64,000 bases of DNA from Rhodovulum visakhapatnamense. Its GTDB lineage: Bacteria; Pseudomonadota; Alphaproteobacteria; Rhodobacterales; Rhodobacteraceae. The position numbers were made by a program, and so were the translations under genes. The DNA lies in assembly GCF_004365965.1 (NCBI RefSeq), contig NZ_SOEB01000004.1:1-64000 (forward strand). Direction: 5' to 3'. Shown piece after piece: positions 43,339-50,681 of the stretch. Each line of letters begins with the position of its first letter. The first letter of the stretch is position 1. The notes under the pieces are model-generated. The model made no database searches. It saw only the letters and a list, made by a program, of their open reading frames with translations, and was not told the DNA's origin.

Positions 43339-45168
43339 TTATTCTGCCGCTTCTTCGGTCTCGGGCTCCTCCTCTTCCTCGGCCGAGGCCGGCAGCGGCC
43401 GGAAAGTCAGATGCAACTCATAGCGGTCGGGGTCGGAATGAGCCTCGAATTCGGCATCGAGCTGCGTCGCGAAGGACGATATCAGCTGCCGCCCCATGCC
43501 CGAGCTTTCCGGATCGCCGGGCTCGGCCTTCGGTTCAGGGTCCTCGTTGCGGGAATTGACCACGCTCAGGCACACCCTGCCATCGTCAAGCGTCTGCAAT
43601 GCCATGGTGATCCAGGCGGGCCCGCCCGAGGGCGGCGGCCGACAATACTTGACGGCGTTGATCGCGGCCTCGGTCGCCAGCAGCGACAGCGGCACCGACT
43701 GGTCGGGATTGACCTCGACCGGGCTGAACTGGGTGGCGATCTTGACGCTTTTGTCGGTGCCGTCGATATCGCCCACCACCACCAGCTGGCGGATGATGTC
43801 GTCAAGCAGACGGTCGGCGCGGACCATCGACAGCTTGCGCGCCATGTAGAGATAGCGGTGGATCGCGGCCAGCGCCATCACCCGGTCCTGCACCCGTTTC
43901 AGCAACCGCCGCGCCTCGGCGCTGTGGGCATTGCGGATCTGCATGTTCATGATCGAGGTGATGAGCTGGAGGTTGTTCTTGACCCGGTGATGGACCTCCT
44001 TCAGCAGGATCGTCTTCTCGGCCAGATCCTCTTCCAGCGCCCGGTCCTGTTCCGCAAGACGCCGTGTCATGCTGCGGAAGGCTTCGGCCACCACCTCAAG
44101 CTCGTGCGGGGCATGATCGAGCCGGGCATGGGCGAAGTCCGTATGGCCGCTGGCGTAAAGCCGCATCCAGCCTTGCAGCCGCTTGATATGCCGGATCACC
44201 AGCCGGTGGACCGCGAAATAGGCCACCACGATTCCCGCCCCCCACATCAGGATCGGGAAATACAGGGCCATGGTCCGGCCCGCCGTCGGCGCCAGGCTGT
44301 TGCGCCCGGGCGCCCAGCTGCCCATCACGAAGATGCGGTCGTCGATCACCGGAACCACGGCGAAATCGCGGATCTCTCCCAGCCGGTTCGTGCCGCGGAA
44401 CGACTGCCGCCCCTCGGCCGCAAGCCGGTCGAGCGTGCTGTCGCGCGGCAGAACCTCTTCGAAGGACTCGGGCCTCGCGCTGTGCTCCAGCCGCCCGACG
44501 TCAGTGCCGTCCTCCCGCTTGGCCGCTTCGGCGGTCAGAAACTCGCCCTCGCGGTCGAAGACCAGCAGATCGACCTCGGCCCCGCCATCGTCCAGCGTGT
44601 AATAGGCCGCCGCATAGGGGATCGAGATCACCACAAAGCCACGCAGTTCGGAGGCCTCGTAGAGCGGTACGCTGACACGGACCACCCGCGCGCCCCGCAG
44701 CGCCACGCTCAGCCGGGTGTCGACGCGCGGCTGCGGATCGCGCAGCAGGTTCAGGAAATAGGATTCGTCGAGAATCCGCCGCCGCTCGCCGGTCGAGGAA
44801 CAGGTGATCTGGCCCTCGGTATCGACGAAGCCCGCGAACAGGTAGGTCGGGCTGTCCTTGACCAGACGCGCCAGCACCGAGTCGCAGGAGACCCCCCCTC
44901 CCTCGAACAGCACATTCGCCGCCGCCACGGTGCGGGCGGCGCCGAACGCTTCCTGGATCAGCGCCTGGGTCCGCGAGGAGGCGCGCTGGGTCCGGTCCAT
45001 CAGTGCCACCCCGGACAGCCGCTCGGTCTCGTGCAGAACATTCGAGGTCTGAGAGACAGAGATCAGCCCCAGCGGCAGCATGGCGACCGTCAGGGCGCCG
45101 ATCAGCCAGAGCGCCAAGCTCTTGGTCAGGCGACGCGCAGAGATCCGCGCCTTGAGATTTTCGGTCAT
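43339..45168 (-). CDS. General stress response sensor histidine kinase (HisKA_2/HWE type, PhyK-like)
   Basis: A 609-residue membrane sensor. Transmembrane helix 1 (about 18-37) and helix 2 (about 301-322) flank a periplasmic domain of about 260 residues, possibly a double Cache fold, with two cysteines at 95 and 123. A HAMP-like segment (325-380) leads to the phospho-acceptor region LLKEVHHRVKNNLQLITS (His393/394) of the HisKA_2 family, then an ATPase domain (LLATEAAINAVKYCRPP; SSGMGRQLISSFA). The acidic C-terminal tail is EEEEEPETEEAAE. Its start overlaps the ecfG stop by 4 nt. As the third gene of the nepR-ecfG operon it most likely phosphorylates PhyR. The inducing signal is unknown. Confidence 0.88.
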   Translation of the reverse strand: MTENLKARISARRLTKSLALWLIGALTVAMLPLGLISVSQTSNVLHETERLSGVALMDRTQRASSRTQALIQEAFGAARTVAAANVLFEGGGVSCDSVLARLVKDSPTYLFAGFVDTEGQITCSSTGERRRILDESYFLNLLRDPQPRVDTRLSVALRGARVVRVSVPLYEASELRGFVVISIPYAAAYYTLDDGGAEVDLLVFDREGEFLTAEAAKREDGTDVGRLEHSARPESFEEVLPRDSTLDRLAAEGRQSFRGTNRLGEIRDFAVVPVIDDRIFVMGSWAPGRNSLAPTAGRTMALYFPILMWGAGIVVAYFAVHRLVIRHIKRLQGWMRLYASGHTDFAHARLDHAPHELEVVAEAFRSMTRRLAEQDRALEEDLAEKTILLKEVHHRVKNNLQLITSIMNMQIRNAHSAEARRLLKRVQDRVMALAAIHRYLYMARKLSMVRADRLLDDIIRQLVVVGDIDGTDKSVKIATQFSPVEVNPDQSVPLSLLATEAAINAVKYCRPPPSGGPAWITMALQTLDDGRVCLSVVNSRNEDPEPKAEPGDPESSGMGRQLISSFATQLDAEFEAHSDPDRYELHLTFRPLPASAEEEEEPETEEAAE

Positions 45169-45719
45169 GCGAGCCGCTTGGACGACAGACCCGCCAGGGT
45201 CACCGGATCGGTCATCGACAGATCGTCGGTATCGTTCAGATGCATCAGCTCGGCCAGCCGCACCCGCGCCCGGTTCACCCGGCTCTTGATGGTGCCGACG
45301 GCGCAGCCGCAGGTGGCCGCCGCCTCCTCGTAGGAAAAGCCCTCGGCCCCCACCAGGATCAGCGCCTCGCGCTGTTCGTCGGTCAGCTTGGCGAAGGCGA
45401 CCTTGAAATCCTCCATCGCCAGACGGCCGTCATGATGCGGCTTTTCCGACAGATGCGCGGCCAGCGCGCCATCCGGGTCCTCGACCTCGCGCCGTCGCTT
45501 GCGGTGCATCGAATAATAGGTGTTGCGCAGGATGGTGAACAGCCAGGCCCGCAGGTTGGTACCGACTTCGAACTTGTCGAAATTGGCCCAGGCCTTGACG
45601 ATGGCGTCCTGTACCAGGTCATCGGCCGTGGCGGCGTTGCGGGTCAGGCTGAGCGCGAAGGCCCGCATCGCCGGGAGGTGGGTCACCAGTTCTTCCCTGG
45701 GATCCGACACCGCACTCAC
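45165..45719 (-). CDS. ecfG: General stress ECF sigma factor EcfG
   Basis: A 184-residue ECF sigma factor of the EcfG (ECF15) group. Region 2 (about 12-80) includes MRAFALSLTRNAATADDLVQ and NLRAWLFTILRNTYYSMHRK. Region 4 (about 108-160) has LTDEQREALILVGAEGFSYE and VGTIKSRVNRARVRL. It starts with GTG overlapping the nepR stop by 4 nt (GTGA). It directs RNA polymerase to GGAAC-N16/17-CGTT promoters, five of which lie in this window. Without stress it is held by NepR; phosphorylated PhyR releases it. Confidence 0.93.
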   Translation of the reverse strand: MSAVSDPREELVTHLPAMRAFALSLTRNAATADDLVQDAIVKAWANFDKFEVGTNLRAWLFTILRNTYYSMHRKRRREVEDPDGALAAHLSEKPHHDGRLAMEDFKVAFAKLTDEQREALILVGAEGFSYEEAAATCGCAVGTIKSRVNRARVRLAELMHLNDTDDLSMTDPVTLAGLSSKRLA

Positions 45720-45889
45720 TTAGTGTCACCGTTATTTGCCTTGGCCACGTCTTCGCCATCGCCGCGCAGCTGTTCCAGCAGCTTGAGAAACCGGTCGGGG
45801 ACCTGTTCCTCGACGGCTTGCGCATAGACGCGCCGCAAGTTTTCGTCGATCTGCTCTTGCATATGACCCCTACGGTCCTTCTTTGCCAT
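45716..45889 (-). CDS. nepR: Anti-sigma factor NepR
   Basis: A small protein of 57 residues (48 if the second ATG at 45862 is used, which has an AGGGG just upstream). The core ENLRRVYAQAVEEQVPDRFL is the NepR family signature that binds EcfG and, competitively, the sigma-like domain of PhyR; it continues with LLEQLRGDGEDVAK. The stop overlaps the ecfG GTG start. It is transcribed from an EcfG-type promoter shared in mirror fashion with phyR, so the whole circuit is autoregulated. Confidence 0.88.
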   Translation of the reverse strand: MAKKDRRGHMQEQIDENLRRVYAQAVEEQVPDRFLKLLEQLRGDGEDVAKANNGDTK

Positions 45890-45920
45890 TCCGGTCGGCC
45901 CGCCCTAACTTTCAGACTGC

Positions 45921-45946
45921 GGAACCAAACGCGCCGTCGCGACGTT
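45921..45946 (+). promoter_or_regulatory. EcfG-type promoter of phyR
   Basis: GGAAC (45921-45925), a 17-nt spacer and CGTT (45943-45946) match the EcfG consensus. The phyR ATG is 37 bp downstream of the -10 element. It overlaps the opposite promoter of nepR almost completely. Confidence 0.85.
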
Positions 45947-45953
45947 CGGTTCC
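45928..45953 (-). promoter_or_regulatory. EcfG-type promoter of the nepR-ecfG-kinase operon
   Basis: On the minus strand, GGAAC (45953-45949), a 17-nt spacer and CGTT (45931-45928). The nepR ATG at 45889 is 38 bp downstream. The -35 of each promoter lies just beyond the -10 of the other, so the region is nearly palindromic. Confidence 0.85.
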
Positions 45954-45982
45954 CATGAACAACAGTTTTTTCGAGGTCGCGC

Positions 45983-46801
45983 ATGACGCATCCAAATCCC
46001 TCTGAAGATCTTTCCCGGGTGATCGGGGCGGAACTTCCCTATCTCAGACGCTACGCGCGGGCGCTGACCGGCAGCCAGACCAGCGGCGACGCCTATGCGA
46101 TCGCGACGCTCGAGGCGATCCTTGCAGATCGCGGGATCTTCGAACAGGGCCTGCCGCCGAAGGTCGCCCTGTTCAAGGCGTTCTACGGCATCTGGTCGTC
46201 GTCTGGCGGACGGATCGGCGAGCCCGAACCTGTCTCGGGCATCGAGGCGCGGGCGCAATCGCGGCTGGCGTCCCTGACGCGCAATACTCGCGAGGCGTTG
46301 TTGCTGCATTCCATCGAGGGCTTCACCTATGACGAGGTGGGCGCCGTGATGGGTCTTCCGGGCGACGAGGCTGCCAGCCTGATCGCCATCGCGCGGGACG
46401 AGATGGCCCGCAGCATCGCCGGACGCGTGCTGGTCATCGAGGACGAGGCAATCATCGCCATCGACATCTCGGCCATCGTCAAAGGCCTGGGCCACGAGGT
46501 GACCGGCATCGGACGCACCCGGCGCGGCGCGGTCGATCTGGCGAAACAGACGCCGCCGGACCTGATCCTCGCCGACATCCAGCTGGCCGACAAATCCTCG
46601 GGTATCGACGCGGTGAACGACATCCTCGCCGAGCTGGGCGACCGGCCGGTGGTGTTCATCACCGCCTTCCCCGAACGGCTGCTGACCGGCGAGAGGCCGG
46701 AACCCGCCTTCCTGATCTCGAAACCCTATACCGAGGATCAGGTGCGGTCGGCCGTCAGCCAGGCGATGTTCTTCTCGAGCACCGAAACGCTCGGCGCCTG
46801 A
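45983..46801 (+). CDS. phyR: General stress response regulator PhyR
   Basis: A 272-residue response regulator with an N-terminal EcfG-like (sigma-mimic) domain (about 1-140: LPYLRRYARALTGSQTSGDA, TRNTREALLLHSIEGFTYDE) and a C-terminal receiver domain (148-265: VLVIEDEAIIAIDIS, phosphorylation site Asp198 in LILADIQLAD, conserved Lys in LISKPYT). On phosphorylation the sigma-like part binds NepR and frees EcfG (partner switching). It is divergent from nepR-ecfG and followed by a terminator. Confidence 0.95.
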   Translation: MTHPNPSEDLSRVIGAELPYLRRYARALTGSQTSGDAYAIATLEAILADRGIFEQGLPPKVALFKAFYGIWSSSGGRIGEPEPVSGIEARAQSRLASLTRNTREALLLHSIEGFTYDEVGAVMGLPGDEAASLIAIARDEMARSIAGRVLVIEDEAIIAIDISAIVKGLGHEVTGIGRTRRGAVDLAKQTPPDLILADIQLADKSSGIDAVNDILAELGDRPVVFITAFPERLLTGERPEPAFLISKPYTEDQVRSAVSQAMFFSSTETLGA

Positions 46802-46855
46802 CCGACCTCGCGGCGGAGCACCGGGTGCATCCGCTGCGACGGTCCTGAAACAATC

Positions 46856-46885
46856 GACCCCGCCGGGATCTCCGACGGGGTCTTT
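46856..46885 (+). terminator. Terminator of phyR
   Basis: GACCCCG (46856-46862) pairs with CGGGGTC (46876-46882), followed by TTTGT. It lies 55 nt after the phyR stop. Confidence 0.7.
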
Positions 46886-46943
46886 GTCTGACGTGCCGCC
46901 CGCGCGGGCCTGCGGGCGGCGTGCAGTCTTCTTCGTCTTCATC

Positions 46944-47114
46944 TTAGGGCATGCGGCCCCGCAGCGCCCGCGCGACCAGCGCGATGACGAAGAGAACGAG
47001 GAAGACGAAGAACAGGATCTGTGCGATCCCGGCCGAGGCCGATGCGATGCCCCCGAACCCGAAGGCGGCGGCGATCAGGGCGACGACAAGAAAAACGAGT
47101 GCCCAATACAGCAT
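46944..47114 (-). CDS. DUF1328-family small membrane protein
   Basis: A 56-residue protein with two hydrophobic helices (about 3-25 and 32-50) in the form [20 protein letters not shown], then [15 protein letters not shown], typical of the DUF1328/YtjA family. GAAAGGAG precedes the ATG. It is preceded by an EcfG-type promoter and lies just downstream of phyR on the opposite strand. Small membrane proteins of this family often belong to general stress regulons; the molecular role is unknown. Confidence 0.88.
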   Translation of the reverse strand: MLYWALVFLVVALIAAAFGFGGIASASAGIAQILFFVFLVLFVIALVARALRGRMP

Positions 47115-47149
47115 TTCAAGGCTCCTTTCATGTCCGGTTGTGCTGACCC

Positions 47150-47174
47150 AACGTCGCCGGGGCCGAGTGGTTCC
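47150..47174 (-). promoter_or_regulatory. EcfG-type promoter of the DUF1328 gene
   Basis: On the minus strand, GGAAC (47174-47170), a 16-nt spacer and CGTT (47153-47150). The -10 is 36 bp upstream of the start at 47114. Confidence 0.75.
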
Positions 47175-47223
47175 CGGCCTGTACAGGGGGTCTCTCGCAA
47201 GCGTGATCGCGCCGCGAGCGGGC

Positions 47224-47249
47224 GGAACCCTGTCCGGCACGGCGGCGTT
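47224..47249 (+). promoter_or_regulatory. EcfG-type promoter of the DUF883-YqjE-like pair
   Basis: GGAAC (47224-47228), a 17-nt spacer and CGTT (47246-47249). The start codon of the DUF883 gene is 43 bp downstream, with AAAGGAGG in between. Confidence 0.75.
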
Positions 47250-47291
47250 TCCTCCGCGTATGCGATACCAAGCAACCGAAAGGAGGCCGTC

Positions 47292-47618
47292 ATGGCACAA
47301 TCGGCTCAGGCACGGAACGGCAGCGCCAGCGTTCAGGATCTCGAGGTCCAGATCGAGGCGCTGAAGGGCGACATCGCCCAGATCGCCCGCACGCTGGGGG
47401 ATCTGAGCGAGGCGAAGAAGAACGACATGCGCGATTCGGTCCAGCGCCGCGCCGCCGAGATCCGCGAACGCGGCGAGGCAACGGTTGCGGGCATGCAGTC
47501 CCGCGGCGCCGAGCTTGGCGAACAGGCGGCCGATGCGGTCCGCCGCCAGCCCGCCGCCGCGATGGGCATTGCGGTGGGCCTGGGCTTTCTCGTCGGGCTG
47601 ATGACGGGCCGCCGCTGA
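47292..47618 (+). CDS. DUF883 (ElaB/YqjD-like) family protein
   Basis: A 108-residue protein: a long amphipathic helical region (about 15-85, with [20 protein letters not shown] and [20 protein letters not shown]) and a C-terminal membrane anchor [19 protein letters not shown]. This is the YqjD/ElaB layout, in which E. coli members bind ribosomes at the membrane in stationary phase. AAAGGAGG precedes the ATG. The stop overlaps the start of the next gene (TGATG), and an EcfG-type promoter lies just upstream. Confidence 0.87.
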   Translation: MAQSAQARNGSASVQDLEVQIEALKGDIAQIARTLGDLSEAKKNDMRDSVQRRAAEIRERGEATVAGMQSRGAELGEQAADAVRRQPAAAMGIAVGLGFLVGLMTGRR

Positions 47619-47974
47619 TGTTCTCGCTGCCTCTCGACGAGGCCGAACGCCGGGCGCGCGCCTTTTCGCACCGGCTGGCGCTCGGCACCGCGGGCAGCCT
47701 CTGCGCGGGCGTCGGCGCCGCTTTCCTGACAGGGGCGGCCTGGCTTGTGCTTAGCGCCGGTCACGGAGCGGTCTTCGCCGCCACCGTGATCGGCGCGGCC
47801 TATCTGGGGGTGGGGCTGATCTTCTGGGGCCTGAGCCTGCGCCGGAGCCCGCCTGCGCGACCCGCGGCCCCGGCCGATCCTTACACGCCCTTCGTGCACA
47901 TGGCGGAAGGCTTTGCCGCCGGGCTGGAAGCCGGCCGCGCCGCGCGTGCGCCCAACGGCGATGCGCGGCACTAA
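47618..47974 (+). CDS. YqjE-like / phage holin-superfamily small membrane protein
   Basis: A 118-residue membrane protein with two hydrophobic helices (about 22-46 and 50-74) and a proline/alanine-rich tail. The position after a DUF883 gene, with translational coupling, matches the yqjD-yqjE pair of other bacteria, although sequence identity to YqjE cannot be judged here. It would share the EcfG-type promoter at 47224. The function is unknown. Confidence 0.72.
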   Translation: MFSLPLDEAERRARAFSHRLALGTAGSLCAGVGAAFLTGAAWLVLSAGHGAVFAATVIGAAYLGVGLIFWGLSLRRSPPARPAAPADPYTPFVHMAEGFAAGLEAGRAARAPNGDARH

Positions 47975-47986
47975 GCCCGGCTGCGT

Positions 47987-49078
47987 TCAGGACGCGGCCG
48001 GGCCGACCCAGCGATTGGCATGGCCCATCTTGCGGCCCGCGCGGGTTTCGGTCTTGCCGTAAAGATGCAGCGCGACCTTGGGATCGGCGGCCAGATCGGG
48101 CAGGCGGTCCATGTCGTCGCCGATCAGGTTCTCCATCACGATGTCGGAATGGCGCGCCCCGTCGCCCAGCGGCCAGCCCGCAACGGCGCGGATATGCTGT
48201 TCGAACTGGTCGATGACACAGCCGTTCTGGGTCCAGTGGCCGGAATTATGCACCCGGGGCGCGATCTCGTTGACGATCAGACCGGCTTTCGTCACGAAAA
48301 GCTCGACCCCCATTACCCCCACATAATCGAGCGCGTTCAGGATGCGCCCCGCCAGCAGCACCGCATCGGTCCGCTGCGCCACGGTCAGCGGCGCGGGTAC
48401 GGTCGTCGTGCGCAGGATGCCGTCGCGATGCACGTTGGCGCCCGGGTCGAAACAGGCGACCTCGCCCGAGGCGCCCCGCGCCGCGATCACCGAGATCTCG
48501 GACGAAAACTCCACGAACCCCTCGAAGATCGCGGGGGCGCCCGCCAGTTCGGCCAGCGCCGCCGGTCCGTCCTCGGGCGCCATGATGCGGGCCTGCCCCT
48601 TGCCGTCATAGCCGAAGCGGCGGGTCTTCAGGATGCCGGGCACGCCGATCTCGTCCAGCGCCTCGGCCAGATCGACCTCGTCATCGACCGCGGCGAAGGG
48701 CGCGGTCGCCAGCCCCAGCCCGTTCAGGAAGGATTTCTCGACCAGCCGGTCCTGGCTGACCGCCAGCGCTTTCCGGCCCGGGCGGATCGGCACCACGGCC
48801 TCGATGGCGTCGAGCGCGGCGGTGGGGATGTTCTCGAATTCGTAGGTGACGACATCGACCGAGGCGGCGAACCGCGCCAGCGCCCCGGTATCCTCGTAGG
48901 GCGCGGTCGTCACATGGGCCGCGACATGACCGGCGGGCGGCTCGGGCGCGGGTTCGAAGACATGACAGCGAAACCCCAGCCGAGAGGCCGCGACCGACAG
49001 CATCCGGCCAAGCTGGCCGCCGCCGAGAATGCCGATGGTGGCGCCGGGGGCAAGGGCGTCGGCGCGGGGCTCACTCAT
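47987..49078 (-). CDS. purK: 5-(carboxyamino)imidazole ribonucleotide synthase PurK
   Basis: A 363-residue ATP-grasp enzyme that carboxylates aminoimidazole ribonucleotide with bicarbonate and ATP in purine synthesis. It has the N-terminal [68 protein letters not shown] and [18 protein letters not shown], all standard for PurK. It overlaps purE by 8 nt and is the second gene of a purE-purK operon. Confidence 0.95.
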   Translation of the reverse strand: MSEPRADALAPGATIGILGGGQLGRMLSVAASRLGFRCHVFEPAPEPPAGHVAAHVTTAPYEDTGALARFAASVDVVTYEFENIPTAALDAIEAVVPIRPGRKALAVSQDRLVEKSFLNGLGLATAPFAAVDDEVDLAEALDEIGVPGILKTRRFGYDGKGQARIMAPEDGPAALAELAGAPAIFEGFVEFSSEISVIAARGASGEVACFDPGANVHRDGILRTTTVPAPLTVAQRTDAVLLAGRILNALDYVGVMGVELFVTKAGLIVNEIAPRVHNSGHWTQNGCVIDQFEQHIRAVAGWPLGDGARHSDIVMENLIGDDMDRLPDLAADPKVALHLYGKTETRAGRKMGHANRWVGPAAS

Positions 49079-49559
49079 CGGCCGGAACCTCGGGGATCGA
49101 GGCCGACAGATCGGCGCGCCAGCGGTCGAGCCGCTCGGCCAGCGCCGGATCGTTCAGTGCGAGGATACCCGCGGCCATCAGCCCGGCATTGGCGGCCCCC
49201 GCCGCGCCGATGGCCATGGTCGCGACCGGAAAGCCCTTGGGCATCTGCAGGATGGAATAAAGACTGTCGACGCCCGACAGCGCCCGGGTCTGGACCGGCA
49301 CGCCGATCACCGGCACCCGCGTCTTCGAGGCCATCATGCCCGGCAGATGCGCCGCCCCGCCCGCGCCCGCGACGATGACCCGCAAGCCCCGCTCGACCGC
49401 CGTCTTGCCATAGGTCCAGAGCCGGTCGGGCGTCCGGTGGGCCGAGACGATGCGGGCCTCGTAGGGCACCTCCAGCGCGTCCAGGATGTCGGCTGCCTCT
49501 TTCATCGTGGACCAGTCCGACTGGCTGCCCATGATGATGCCCACTTTCACGTCGCCCAT
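49071..49559 (-). CDS. purE: N5-carboxyaminoimidazole ribonucleotide mutase PurE
   Basis: A 162-residue class I PurE that converts the PurK product N5-CAIR to CAIR. The motifs are [47 protein letters not shown] and [20 protein letters not shown]-like [13 protein letters not shown] chose the ATG at 49559 over the longer start at 49592, because [12 protein letters not shown] is the usual N-terminus. First gene of the purEK operon. Confidence 0.95.
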   Translation of the reverse strand: MGDVKVGIIMGSQSDWSTMKEAADILDALEVPYEARIVSAHRTPDRLWTYGKTAVERGLRVIVAGAGGAAHLPGMMASKTRVPVIGVPVQTRALSGVDSLYSILQMPKGFPVATMAIGAAGAANAGLMAAGILALNDPALAERLDRWRADLSASIPEVPADE

Positions 49560-49623
49560 GCGGTTCGGCCCCCTCGTCTTGCGAGCGGGCACTATAGCCG
49601 CGCCGGACGGCGACGCAATGCGG

Positions 49624-49842
49624 CTAGGCGATGATGTCGGGCGTCAGCTGATCCTCGATCAGCGCGATGCGGTCCTTCAGGGCCAGCTTCTGCTTTTTCA
49701 GCCGCTTTAGGGTCAGGCTGTCGCCGGTCCCCTTCTCCTGAAGCGCGTGAATCGCGTCGTCGAGATCCCGGTGCTCGCGCCGCAGGACCTCCAGTTTGAC
49801 GCGCAAGACCTCGTCCGAATTCATCTCGCTGGCGATGTTCAT
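49624..49842 (-). CDS. DUF465 (YdcH-like) family protein
   Basis: A 72-residue helical protein. [20 protein letters not shown] and [20 protein letters not shown] form two helices expected to pair as a coiled-coil hairpin, as in DUF465/YdcH proteins. These small proteins are frequent in alphaproteobacteria; no function is assigned. It lies 64 bp upstream of purE on the same strand and could share transcription with it. Confidence 0.88.
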   Translation of the reverse strand: MNIASEMNSDEVLRVKLEVLRREHRDLDDAIHALQEKGTGDSLTLKRLKKQKLALKDRIALIEDQLTPDIIA

Positions 49843-49902
49843 CTGGTTCCCGGGGCTGAGTCGATGCGGTTCCTTGAAGTGTTAACATAGCGATTTAATG
49901 CC

Positions 49903-49931
49903 CTTGCGGGAAGCCGCCCCGGTTCCCATAT
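49903..49931 (+). promoter_or_regulatory. Possible RpoH (heat-shock) promoter of the Hsp20 gene
   Basis: CTTGCG at 49903-49908, a 17-nt spacer and CCATAT at 49926-49931 resemble the alphaproteobacterial RpoH consensus (CTTG-N17/18-CCATAT-like). It lies about 70 bp upstream of the Hsp20 start. Confidence 0.5.
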
Positions 49932-49998
49932 CCTGGGTCGGACCGCCGCGGACGCGGGGTCCCGGAACTTCCAGGTCGCTTGTTCAAGGACTTGACCA

Positions 49999-50412
49999 AT
50001 GACGAAACTCACCCTCGGCTCGTATCCTTTCCTTCTGGGGTTCGAGCAGCTCGAACGCCTTGTCGAGCGGACCGCCAAATCCGGAAACGAAGGCTACCCG
50101 CCCTTCAACATCGAACAGACCTCCGAAACGGGTTACCGGATCACGCTTGCCGTGGCCGGTTTTCGCGACGAGGATATCGCGATCACCGTCGAAGACCGGC
50201 AACTGGTGATCCGCGGCCGTCAGGTCGAGGACTGCGCCGAACGCGTCTTCCTGCATCGCGGCATCGCGTCCCGGCAGTTTCAGCGCAGCTTCGTGCTGGC
50301 CGACGGGGTCGAGGTGACGGGGGCGACCATGGAAAACGGTCTTCTGCATGTCGATCTGAACCGGGCGGTGCCGGACAGCGTTGTCCAGACGATCCGGATT
50401 TCCAGAGCGTGA
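49999..50412 (+). CDS. Hsp20 family small heat-shock protein
   Basis: A 137-residue alpha-crystallin-type chaperone that holds unfolding proteins. The crystallin core spans about 33-130: PPFNIEQTSETGYRITLAVA, GFRDEDIAITVEDRQLVIRG and the consensus end GVEVTGATMENGLLHVDLNR (short form of the A-x-x-x-n-G-v-L motif). A plausible RpoH-type promoter precedes it. It is followed after 11 bp by a DUF1150 gene, a pairing common in Rhodobacterales. Confidence 0.93.
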   Translation: MTKLTLGSYPFLLGFEQLERLVERTAKSGNEGYPPFNIEQTSETGYRITLAVAGFRDEDIAITVEDRQLVIRGRQVEDCAERVFLHRGIASRQFQRSFVLADGVEVTGATMENGLLHVDLNRAVPDSVVQTIRISRA

Positions 50413-50423
50413 GGTAAACGGTC

Positions 50424-50651
50424 ATGAACGAGAAATACGATCTTCTGCCCGAAGGCGGCGAGCGCATCGTCTATGTGCGGCCGGTCAAGGTCGCCGACCT
50501 GCCCGAAGAGGTGCAGCGTCAGGCCCTGGGGCTGGACGAGCTTTACGCCGTCCACGACGTCAATGGCGGCCGCCTCGCGCTGGTGCGGGACCGCAAGCTC
50601 GCCTTTCAGCTTGCACGCCAGAACGACCTGGCGCCGGTCAACGTGCACTGA
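50424..50651 (+). CDS. DUF1150 family protein
   Basis: A 75-residue protein with no signal or membrane segment. The pattern IVYVRPVKVADLPEEVQRQ, LDELYAVHDVNGGRLALVRD and AFQLARQNDLAPVNVH is that of DUF1150, usually encoded next to Hsp20 in alphaproteobacteria. It probably shares the heat-shock transcript and may assist or modulate the chaperone. Role unknown. Confidence 0.88.
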   Translation: MNEKYDLLPEGGERIVYVRPVKVADLPEEVQRQALGLDELYAVHDVNGGRLALVRDRKLAFQLARQNDLAPVNVH

Positions 50652-50681
50652 CGCCGCCGCGGCCCTCGGGGGCCGCCGCGC

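Noticed and set aside
49950-49985. EcfG promoter before Hsp20
   Set aside because: GGAAC is present, but the expected CGTT reads TGTT at a wrong distance.
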